DNA from: Frankiaceae bacterium
GTDB taxonomy: Bacteria > Actinomycetota > Actinomycetes > JAFAQI01
DNA: 37,834 bases
Direction: 5' to 3'
NCBI GenBank assembly: GCA_030840585.1
Contig: JAVEEG010000018.1
Location: 1-37,834 of the forward strand
The position numbers were made by a program, and so were the translations under genes. Below, piece after piece: positions 8,474-14,615 of this stretch; position 1 is the stretch's first letter; every line of letters starts with the position of its first letter. A model generated the notes under the pieces. The model was not told the origin of the DNA. It made no database searches and saw nothing but the letters and a program-made list of their open reading frames with translations.

Positions 8474-8542
8474 CCGAACTTCGGGCCTCAACACTCAGCG
8501 TGATCCTGCCGAGGGACTAAGTAACACAGCGTGACCGTGACC
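8474..8542 (+). promoter_or_regulatory. Leader/regulatory region of the CAP-domain gene
   Basis: The 135 nt between the MMPL and CAP starts hold a short palindrome CCGAAcTTCGG (8474-8484). They also hold an 8-nt direct repeat CAGCGTGA at 8496-8503 and 8527-8534 (31 nt apart, about three helical turns) and tandem GTGACC units (8531-8542). These could be protein-binding sites or part of a structured leader. No -10/-35 pair is obvious. Confidence 0.35.
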
Positions 8543-8558
8543 CGAAAGGACTAAACCC

Positions 8559-9581
8559 GTGAGAACCCTCCGTCGCCTCGTCGCGACGTCGGCTGTGCTC
8601 ACCTCCTTCCTGGTCCCGCTCGCCGCGTCCGGCACCGCCGAAGCCGCCGCGACCACGGTCAACGCGGTCCGGCTCAACGGCTACGAAGCCGCGCTGATCG
8701 GTGACATCAACCGCACCCGGGGCTCGCACGGGCTGCGCGCGCTGGTCGTCGTCGCCGGCGCCACCGACGTCGCCCGCCGCTGGTCCTGGCACCTCGCCGG
8801 TGCGCAGGCTCTGTCGCACAACCCGTCACTCGTGAGCAACCTCGAAAGCGCGGGCTCCAGCGCGTGGACGATGATTTCGGAGAACGTCGGCACCGCCTCC
8901 GCCTCGAACCCTGGCGCGCTGTTCACGGCGTACATGAACAGCGCACCGCACCGCGCGAACATCCTCGACCCGGGCGCGCGGTACGTCGGCGTAGGTGTCG
9001 TGCAACGCGGCACCGCGGCATGGAACACCCTCGACTTCACCAACGCGTACTCGTCGACGTACGGGCTCACCCGCGTCCCCGCGGACGGGATGACGCTCGA
9101 CAGCGTCGCGGTCACGACGACGCGGCAGGTCGCCGGATTCGAAAGCCGTTACGACGAGCGCGCCGGCGCCAACGCGGTTGGCGGCGTCAGCGCGTCGCTG
9201 GTGCGGTTCACCGGACCGACGACGAGTGACGACCGTGCCTACGCGACGTTCGTCCGGCACAGCTCGACCGGCCACGGCGACTTAATCCTGCGCGATGCCT
9301 GGTCGTTGTCGTCGGCGCGATCGGTGACCGTGCGAGCGGCGATCAGCGACCCGGCGAAGCGGTCGGTCAGCGTGCAGGTGATCCTCGGTCACTCGTACGG
9401 CTCGACGGTGTCGCTCGGCACGATGAGCGTTCGCGGGGTCGCGACCTCGGCGACGTTCACGTTGCCGCTCGCGGCGCGGGCGTTCATGGACACGTTGACG
9501 TTCCGGGTGCAGAGCGGCGCGCTCGGCACCGCCGGCGGCAGCGCGGTGCTGTCGGTCTACAACGTGACCGTGGGGGCCTAA
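8559..9581 (+). CDS. Secreted CAP-domain (SCP/PR-1-like) protein
   Basis: 340 residues from the GTG at 8559, preceded by a good ribosome-binding site (AAAGGA, 8 nt upstream). A signal peptide is clear: MRTLRRLVATSAVLTSFLVP then AASGTAEA, with cleavage near residue 29. Residues ~40-165 are a CAP domain with INRTRGSHGL, His87, Glu108 in SENVG, and His131 in MNSAPHRANIL, which line the usual CAP cavity. The remaining ~170 residues are a Ser/Thr/Val-rich beta-type region without a family I recognise. Role extracellular and unknown. Its stop overlaps that of the convergent enoyl reductase gene by 4 nt. Confidence 0.88.
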   Translation: MRTLRRLVATSAVLTSFLVPLAASGTAEAAATTVNAVRLNGYEAALIGDINRTRGSHGLRALVVVAGATDVARRWSWHLAGAQALSHNPSLVSNLESAGSSAWTMISENVGTASASNPGALFTAYMNSAPHRANILDPGARYVGVGVVQRGTAAWNTLDFTNAYSSTYGLTRVPADGMTLDSVAVTTTRQVAGFESRYDERAGANAVGGVSASLVRFTGPTTSDDRAYATFVRHSSTGHGDLILRDAWSLSSARSVTVRAAISDPAKRSVSVQVILGHSYGSTVSLGTMSVRGVATSATFTLPLAARAFMDTLTFRVQSGALGTAGGSAVLSVYNVTVGA

Positions 9582-9586
9582 GCCCC
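9573..9586. terminator. Weak hairpin between convergent stops
   Basis: GGGGC-CTAA-GCCCC, a 5-bp stem with a 4-nt loop spanning both stop codons of the CAP and enoyl reductase genes. It is short, has no T-tract, and may not be functional. Confidence 0.25.
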
Positions 9587-10351
9587 TACGGCGTGCACGC
9601 CGCCGTCGACGTGCACGATCTCCCCGGTCGTCGCCGGGAACCAGTCGGACAGCAACGCCACGCAGGCCTTCGCGGCCGGCTCGGTGTTATTGACGTCCCA
9701 ACTCAATGGCGCGCGGTCGGCCCAGATGCCTTCGTAGGTCTCGAAGCCCGGGATGCTCTTCGCCGCCATGGTCCGCAGCGGTCCGGCGGCGACGAGGTTG
9801 ACCCGGATCTTCTGCTTGCCGAGCTCGCGGGCGAGGTAGCGCGAGCACGACTCCAGCCCGGCTTTCGCGACACCCATCCAGTCGTACGCCGGCCACGCGA
9901 TGGTCGCGTCGAAGTCGAGCCCGACGATGGAGCCGCCGCGTTGCTGCATCGCCGGGAGGACCGCGCGGGCTAACGAGGCGAACGAGTACGTCGACACGTG
10001 TACAGCGGTGGCGACGTCGTCCCAGGTCGCCGACATGAAGTTGCCGCCGAGGGCGGACTCGGGCGCGAACCCGATCGCGTGCAGCACGCCGTCGCAGCCG
10101 CCGAGCTTGCTCTCGAGGGTTCCGGCGAGGGCGTCAAGATGCGTCGGGTCGGTGACGTCGAGCTCGATCACGTCGGCGGGCTTTGGCAGCCGCGCTGCGA
10201 TGCGCGTCGTGATGGACAGGCCGCGGCCGAAGCCACTGAGCAGCACCGTGGCGCCTTGCTCCTGGGCCAGCCGGGCGACACCGAACGCGATCGAGGCCTC
10301 GGTGAGTACGCCGGTGACGAGGAGCCGCTTGCCGTCGAGGATGCCGGTCAC
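9578..10351 (-). CDS. fabI: InhA/FabI-type enoyl-[ACP] reductase (NADH)
   Basis: 257 residues from the GTG at 10351. It catalyses the last reduction of the fatty acid elongation cycle. Alignment by eye with mycobacterial InhA is strong. It shares LDGKRLLVTGVLTEASIAF (cofactor loop), the family triad in the GLDFDATIAWPAYDWMGVAK region (Phe147, Tyr156, Lys163), and NLVAAGPLRTMAA, LLSDWFPATTGEI and DGG at the end. Compared with InhA (269 residues) the substrate-binding loop after the AAGPLRT motif is about 10 residues shorter, which suggests shorter acyl substrates (inference). It lies downstream of fabG on the same strand, as in mycobacteria, but a 148-nt gap holding repeat copy 2 separates them. 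The start is the GTG matching the InhA N-terminus; the frame stays open upstream across the repeat. Confidence 0.92.
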   Translation of the reverse strand: MTGILDGKRLLVTGVLTEASIAFGVARLAQEQGATVLLSGFGRGLSITTRIAARLPKPADVIELDVTDPTHLDALAGTLESKLGGCDGVLHAIGFAPESALGGNFMSATWDDVATAVHVSTYSFASLARAVLPAMQQRGGSIVGLDFDATIAWPAYDWMGVAKAGLESCSRYLARELGKQKIRVNLVAAGPLRTMAAKSIPGFETYEGIWADRAPLSWDVNNTEPAAKACVALLSDWFPATTGEIVHVDGGVHAVGA

Positions 10352-10412
10352 GGCTCGGCATCCTCGCACGCCCCGGCGGCGGCCTCCGGCCTCGCTTACG
10401 ACCCGCCACCTC

Positions 10413-10483
10413 CACTTCGGAGGGCTGGTGACCATTCTTAGACCGCAATCACGGCGTGTCGTGGTCGCCAGGCCTCCGAAGTG
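10413..10483. repeat. 71-bp palindromic intergenic repeat, copy 2 (inverted)
   Basis: Arms at 10413-10433 and 10463-10483 with a 29-nt loop; two arm positions are mismatched. Read on the minus strand it matches copy 1 (5221-5291) at all but two of the first 32 positions and all of the last 22. The central ~17 nt differ. It lies 16 nt beyond the fabG stop and 61 nt before the enoyl reductase start, so it may attenuate or end transcription between the two genes. Confidence 0.88.
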
Positions 10484-10499
10484 GGCGGGGTGGCGAGGA

Positions 10500-11204
10500 T
10501 CAGTGGCCCATGCCGAGGCCGCCGTCGACCGGGATCACGGCGCCGGTGACGTACGCCGCGGCGTCGCTCGCCAGCCAAGTCACGACGCCGGCGACCTCCG
10601 CCGGTGTCGCGTATCGACGTAACGGGATCTGGCTGAGGATCTCGTCGCGGCGGGTGTCCGGCAGCGCCGCGGTCATGTCGGTCTCCACGAACCCGGGCGC
10701 AACCACGTTGGCCGTGATGCTGCGGCTGCCCAGCTCGCGGGCGACCGAGCGGGCGAGGCCGACGAGACCCGCTTTGCTCGCGGCGTAGTTGACCTGCCCG
10801 GCCGAACCGGTCAGCCCGACGACGCTTGAGATCAGGACAATCCGGCCGCGGCGCAGCCGCAGCATCCCCTTGCTGGCCCGCCGTACCAGCCGAAAGGTGC
10901 CGGTCAGGTTCGTGTCGATCACGGCCTGCCAGTCGTCGTCGCTCATTCGCAGCAGCAAGCCGTCGCGGGTGATGCCCGCGTTCGCGACCAGGATCTCCAC
11001 CGGCCCGTGCGCGGCTTCGGCTTCGTCGTACGCCGCTTCGATCGCGGCCGGATCCGTGACGTCGCAACGGATCCCGAGCAGGCCGTCGGGTACGGCGCTG
11101 CCGCGATGGGTGACCGCGACCTGGTCGCCGAGGGCCGCGAAAGCTTGAGCGATGGCAAGGCCGATGCCGCGGTTGCCGCCGGTGACCAGGACCGATCGAG
11201 CCAT
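10500..11204 (-). CDS. fabG: 3-oxoacyl-[ACP] reductase (MabA/FabG type)
   Basis: 234 residues, a classical short-chain dehydrogenase. The cofactor motif is TGGNRGIG (residues 8-15), NAG lies at 75-77, and the catalytic residues are Ser126/127, Tyr140 and Lys144 (YAASK). It ends in the typical VIPVDGGLGMGH. It reduces 3-oxoacyl-ACP with NADPH in fatty acid elongation. The ATG at 11204 gives the family-standard N-terminus; the open frame upstream is not family-like. The following gene is the InhA-like enoyl reductase, giving the mabA-inhA order known from mycobacteria. Confidence 0.92.
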   Translation of the reverse strand: MARSVLVTGGNRGIGLAIAQAFAALGDQVAVTHRGSAVPDGLLGIRCDVTDPAAIEAAYDEAEAAHGPVEILVANAGITRDGLLLRMSDDDWQAVIDTNLTGTFRLVRRASKGMLRLRRGRIVLISSVVGLTGSAGQVNYAASKAGLVGLARSVARELGSRSITANVVAPGFVETDMTAALPDTRRDEILSQIPLRRYATPAEVAGVVTWLASDAAAYVTGAVIPVDGGLGMGH

Positions 11205-11363
11205 GGCGGCATCCTCGCAAATCCGCTGTCCGACGCAGGTTCCGCCGTTCGGCCCAGCGCGGTGCGGCCCGCCCGGCTCGCGTGGATCCGTCCTCGCGGC
11301 GGTGTCAAGGGAGGTTGAGGTGGTCGATGAATTCCCTGCCATGAGGACGGCGAGGAGGACGCG

Positions 11364-11747
11364 ATGACGACAGCGACCGTCGACACGGGGGGCCGGGTGG
11401 GCTGTGTGCATCTGGCGGACGGCGTGGTGGTGCAGTTGGGTGGCACGTTGACGGACGACAACTTGCCGGAGCTGCGCGACGCCCTGCTGTCTCCCTTCGG
11501 GGCTTCGTGCCGGGACGTCGTCGTCGACGCGGGCGAGGTTGAAGATGTGACCGAGTCGGCTCTCGCCGTCCTCGTGGCGGCTAGGGACTGGGCCGAGCAC
11601 AACGGGCGGCGCTTCTTCGTCTCCCGAATGTCGCCGCTGGTCCGCTCCGCGCTCGACATCTGCCAGGTGAAGCTGCCCGAGCTGGGCGGTCGGCCGGGCC
11701 GGACCACCGCGACCGGGATCCCGACCCCCCGCGCCGCCGCCGACTAG
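11364..11747 (+). CDS. STAS-domain protein (anti-sigma factor antagonist-like)
   Basis: 127 residues with a good ribosome-binding site (GAGGAGG) before the ATG. The fold pattern of SpoIIAA-type STAS proteins is visible: VVVQLGGTLTDDNLPELRDALL, then RDVVVDAGEVEDVTESALAVLVAARD. Ser65 in the DVTES segment sits where anti-anti-sigma factors are phosphorylated by their kinase/anti-sigma partner. No partner kinase is encoded nearby. A 97%-identical but broken copy lies at 13266-13538. Its stop is 1 nt from the convergent lipoprotein gene. Confidence 0.82.
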   Translation: MTTATVDTGGRVGCVHLADGVVVQLGGTLTDDNLPELRDALLSPFGASCRDVVVDAGEVEDVTESALAVLVAARDWAEHNGRRFFVSRMSPLVRSALDICQVKLPELGGRPGRTTATGIPTPRAAAD

Positions 11748-11748
11748 G

Positions 11749-12030
11749 TCACATGCCCGCGCGCACCGCTTCGACGTGCGGCTGGTGGCGTAGGCAATTC
11801 AACTTGGAACGGCCGACGTCGGTAGGGATTAGCCAGGTGTTCGAACCAGGGCCTAGCTGTGGGTCGTCGTGAATGCCGCACCGCAAGAGGGTCTGCACCA
11901 CAGCTTCCGGAGATATCCGTTCGTCGAACATCACGTAGTAGCTGTGGTGCGGACCGCAGCCCGTCAGGGTGTAAGCGACCATCGCCAAAGCCAGCATTCG
12001 TCGGCAGGACTGCGCTCGTCCTCCGCTCAT
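11749..12030 (-). CDS. Small putative lipoprotein of unknown function
   Basis: 93 residues. The N-terminus has a basic stretch, a hydrophobic core and a lipobox: RRMLALAMVAYTLTGC, so the mature protein would be lipid-anchored at the cysteine. The mature part has no family I recognise; it includes YYVMFDERISPEAVVQTLLR. The ATG overlaps the stop of the upstream gene (ATGA, 12027-12030), implying translational coupling and joint function. Base composition is lower in GC than the neighbours, suggesting recent acquisition. Confidence 0.7.
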   Translation of the reverse strand: MSGGRAQSCRRMLALAMVAYTLTGCGPHHSYYVMFDERISPEAVVQTLLRCGIHDDPQLGPGSNTWLIPTDVGRSKLNCLRHQPHVEAVRAGM

Positions 12031-12947
12031 CGCACAAGTGGATGAAATTCACCCGGCACGATGCAGTGCCAGGGAATCTCAAAATCGTACTGGGGTGGCA
12101 AGAGATTGATATTCCACTGATTCGCCCATTCAGCCTGGATGGCGTAGTAGTGCCCGTTGGCCGTCTGATTCGCTTGCTGGGCGGCATAGTAAATCGGGAT
12201 GTCCCAAGCACACTTGTCGGCAATCTCGGTTTCTCCACACAACTCAAGGAACGTCAACGACTGCTGTCCGCACCAGCCGAGACCGGTGGGATCGGTCTGC
12301 ATCTCGAAGAACTCGTGCGAGGTGGTGTCGATCGCGAGATCCGCTGGCATGTTATGGCTCGGTGACCATTGGGTGAAACACGATTCCGACGCATACGGGA
12401 TGACGGCGTAAACAAGGTAATCGCTTTCCCCTGAGGGGACTGTGGCTGAGTGCAGGCCGCAGTTCCCCGTGTCGTTACCCCCCGTACAATCGTCAACACC
12501 ACCGCACCACAGTTCGCCCGGCCCTAAGTAGAGCGTGTAGGTGTGCGTCAGGCCACCGGGCCATGCCCATCCATGTCTGAGCGCAACGTCCTTGAATTTG
12601 TTGATCATGTCGATTTCGTTGATGGTCTGCCCCGGGTAGTCGCTGTTGTCGACGTAACTGCCCCCGTAGGTGGGACTTCCGATGTAGTGACGCCCAGTCG
12701 AGTCATCCATGTAGTACTGCCACGTCACTTGGTTAATCGACAATGAAGGCAGATCGCGGAGAAAGCCATCGATGATCGAGGGATACGTCGGAAGTAGATC
12801 TCGTTGGTTCGAAGTGGCCGGTACGGGCGGCAGCCAGAAGACGGCGTAGTTTGTCGCGGCAACCTCGACCGGTCCTCCGTGGTAGTACATGTTCTCTTCT
12901 GCCCCGATTGGGTCGGGAGGGGGCTGAGCCACCCGCGTCGCGGTCAT
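12027..12947 (-). CDS. Main frame of an exported HE-motif protein of unknown function
   Basis: 306 residues from the ATG at 12947. Recognisable pieces are ENMYYHGGPVEV near the N-terminus, several cysteines and DTTSHEFFEMQTDPTG at about two thirds. The HGGPV plus SHE..E..TDP pattern recalls uncharacterised secreted bacterial proteins distantly like plant EXORDIUM/PHI-1; the HE pair could bind a metal (inference). As annotated from this ATG it has no signal peptide. However, the same frame continues upstream through one TAG (13044-13046) to a GTG at 13160 that encodes a clear signal peptide. It may therefore be a pseudogene or use readthrough. Many cysteines and codon use unlike neighbours support export and foreign origin. 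It is coupled to the lipoprotein gene by an ATGA overlap. Confidence 0.65.
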   Translation of the reverse strand: MTATRVAQPPPDPIGAEENMYYHGGPVEVAATNYAVFWLPPVPATSNQRDLLPTYPSIIDGFLRDLPSLSINQVTWQYYMDDSTGRHYIGSPTYGGSYVDNSDYPGQTINEIDMINKFKDVALRHGWAWPGGLTHTYTLYLGPGELWCGGVDDCTGGNDTGNCGLHSATVPSGESDYLVYAVIPYASESCFTQWSPSHNMPADLAIDTTSHEFFEMQTDPTGLGWCGQQSLTFLELCGETEIADKCAWDIPIYYAAQQANQTANGHYYAIQAEWANQWNINLLPPQYDFEIPWHCIVPGEFHPLVR

Positions 12948-13043
12948 CTGCCCGTCAGAGATCCCTCGCCGTGACGCGCCTGATCCTGGATGGTGTGGGG
13001 GCAGCCGCTTCTCTACCCAACCCGGATTACCTACGGCAAGGGC

Positions 13044-13160
13044 CTACCCATGTGCCGCTCGGCTTGCGAGCGCCGCAGGCGCGGGACCTCCGATCACGAG
13101 CCCTACAGGTGGCAGTGCGATCAGGACTGCCGCGATGCGCAGTTGGCGCTGAATCCCCAC
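13044..13160 (-). pseudogene. Signal-peptide leader cut off by an in-frame TAG
   Basis: A GTG at 13160, with GGGGGA 4 nt upstream, starts a 38-residue frame: MGIQRQLRIAAVLIALPPVG, then LVIGGPAPAALA. This is a textbook Sec signal peptide with a likely cleavage after ALA. The frame then meets TAG at 13044-13046 and, in the same phase, runs on without further stops for 32 codons to the ATG at 12947 and through the whole downstream gene. A promoter fits just upstream. The simplest reading is a nonsense mutation in the gene for an exported protein. Confidence 0.7.
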
Positions 13161-13189
13161 AGAATCCCCCAAAGTCGAAGAACACGAGC

Positions 13190-13218
13190 ACCGTAGTTGG
13201 GCGCTTTACCTGCGACAA
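13190..13218 (-). promoter_or_regulatory. Promoter of the exported-protein gene
   Basis: On the minus strand, TTGTCG (13218-13213), a 17-nt spacer and TACGGT (13195-13190) form a good primary-sigma promoter. The transcript would start about 7 nt further on and carry a ~25-nt leader with the GGGGGA ribosome-binding site before the GTG at 13160. Confidence 0.6.
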
Positions 13219-13265
13219 GGTAGGTATTAGGGCAAAAACGGAGTTCGGCGCCCGGGGAGGACGGG

Positions 13266-13538
13266 ATGACGACGGCGACCGTCGACAGCGGGGCCGGGTG
13301 CTTCCTGCCGGGACGTCGTCGTCGACGCGGGCGAGGTTGAAGATGTGACCGAGTCGGCTCTCGCCGTCCTCGTGCCGGCAAGGGACTGGGCCGAGCACAA
13401 CGGGCGGCGCTTCTTCGTCTCCCGAATGTCGCCGCTGGTCCGCTCCGCACTCGACATCTGCCAGGTGAAGCTGCCCGAGCTCGGCGGCCGGCCCGGCCGG
13501 ACCACCGCGATCCCAACCCCCGCGCCGCCAAGGACTGA
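13266..13538 (+). pseudogene. Truncated, frameshifted copy of the STAS gene
   Basis: The ribosome-binding site, ATG (13266) and first ~35 nt match the STAS gene at 11364. Then 103 nt (11400-11502 of the intact copy) are missing, and one further base is lost. The frame is shifted and ends after 24 codons. The rest, equivalent to 11508-11712, is present with about six mismatches in ~205 nt. The conserved region including the phosphorylatable serine is still readable from 13345 in another frame, ending at 13593, but lacks the first half of the domain. Confidence 0.85.
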
Positions 13539-13565
13539 CCCACCACTCCGGCGCCGCCGCGGTGA

Positions 13566-13613
13566 GCAATCGCGCGCGCTGGTTCGCTTCTAGGCAAACA
13601 GGTGCGCGATTGC
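13566..13613 (+). terminator. Hairpin between the STAS pseudogene and the oxidoreductase
   Basis: Perfect 10-nt arms GCAATCGCGC (13566-13575) and GCGCGATTGC (13604-13613), extendable by a G-U and a C-G pair, with a ~24-nt loop. No T-tract follows, as is common in high-GC genomes. It could act in either direction. Confidence 0.5.
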
Positions 13614-13642
13614 CCGCGCCGTACCTGCCTGCGGGCGGCGGT

Positions 13643-13648
13643 TAGGGT
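13643..13648 (+). promoter_or_regulatory. Putative -10 element, leaderless oxidoreductase promoter
   Basis: TAGGGT followed by 6 nt (CGGACG) and the GTG at 13655. It fits TANNNT at the leaderless distance and no ribosome-binding site is needed. Confidence 0.45.
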
Positions 13649-13654
13649 CGGACG

Positions 13655-14608
13655 GTGCGCGCCATTCAGATTTCCGAGTTCGGTGGACCCGAGGTTCTCA
13701 AGCTCGTCGAGCTGCCAGACCCGCAACCCACTGACGGCTTCGACGTCGTCGACGTGACCGCCGCCGGCGTCAACTACGCCGACACCCACGCCACCGAGAA
13801 CAGTTATCTGCAGGCACAGTCACTCCCCCAGGTGCCCGGCTCCGAGGTCGCCGGCCGGACCGCCGACGGCCGCCGGGTCTCGGCGCTGGTCGGCTCCGGC
13901 GGGTACGCGGAGAAGGCGCTCGCACCGCGCGGCGTCACCTTCGACATCCCCGACGGCGTGAGCGACGGCGCCGCGGTCGCGTTGCTGGTCCAAGGCCTCA
14001 CCGCCTGGCACCTGCTCCGCACCTGCTCGCGGATGCAGAAGGGCGAGACCGTCGTCGTACACGCCGCCGCCGGCGGTGTCGGCACCCTGGCGGTTCAACT
14101 CGCCAAGCACTGGGGCGCCGGCCGCGTGATCGGCACCGCATCCTCACCGGACAAGCGCGAACTCGCCGAGTCACTCGGCGCCGACGTGACAGTGGCCGCC
14201 GACGCCGAGGACATGAACGCCGCGCTACGCGAGGCCAACGACGGCAAGAAGGTCGACGTCGTGTTGGAGATGGTCGGCGGCCCGACATTCGACGGCAGCC
14301 TCAAAGCGCTCGCGTCGTTCGGCCGGCTGATCGTGTTCGGCATGGCCTCGCGAGTCCCACCGACGCCGATCGCGCCGGGCAGCCTCATGGTCGGCAGCAA
14401 GACTGTGACGGGTTTCTGGTTGGTCGATTGCATGCGCGACCTGTCGATGCTGGCCGATCCGATGCGCGAGTTGTTCGACCTGACAGTGCAAGGGGTACTG
14501 ACCCCGATCGTGGGCGCGACCTATCCACTCGCCGACGCCCACCGTGCGCATGAGGACCTGCGGGCCCGCGCGACAACCGGCAAGGTCATCCTCGATCCGA
14601 CCGCTTGA
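13655..14608 (+). CDS. Zinc-independent quinone oxidoreductase (MDR family)
   Basis: 317 residues. An N-terminal GroES-like domain (MRAIQISEFGGPEVLKL, GVNYADTHATEN, PQVPGSEVAG) is followed by a Rossmann domain with HAAAGGVGTLAVQLAK, which binds NADPH. No zinc-ligand pattern of alcohol dehydrogenases is present, as in quinone reductase/QOR-type members. It probably reduces quinones or enones. The GTG start matches the family N-terminus. tldD begins 7 nt after its stop, with the tldD ribosome-binding site overlapping the stop, so the three genes 13655-17515 form an operon. Confidence 0.88.
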   Translation: MRAIQISEFGGPEVLKLVELPDPQPTDGFDVVDVTAAGVNYADTHATENSYLQAQSLPQVPGSEVAGRTADGRRVSALVGSGGYAEKALAPRGVTFDIPDGVSDGAAVALLVQGLTAWHLLRTCSRMQKGETVVVHAAAGGVGTLAVQLAKHWGAGRVIGTASSPDKRELAESLGADVTVAADAEDMNAALREANDGKKVDVVLEMVGGPTFDGSLKALASFGRLIVFGMASRVPPTPIAPGSLMVGSKTVTGFWLVDCMRDLSMLADPMRELFDLTVQGVLTPIVGATYPLADAHRAHEDLRARATTGKVILDPTA

Positions 14609-14615
14609 GGTGACG

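Noticed and set aside
13121-13789. 222-codon minus-strand open frame across the STAS pseudogene and oxidoreductase start
   Set aside because: It runs antisense to two features and ends inside the signal-peptide leader in a different frame.
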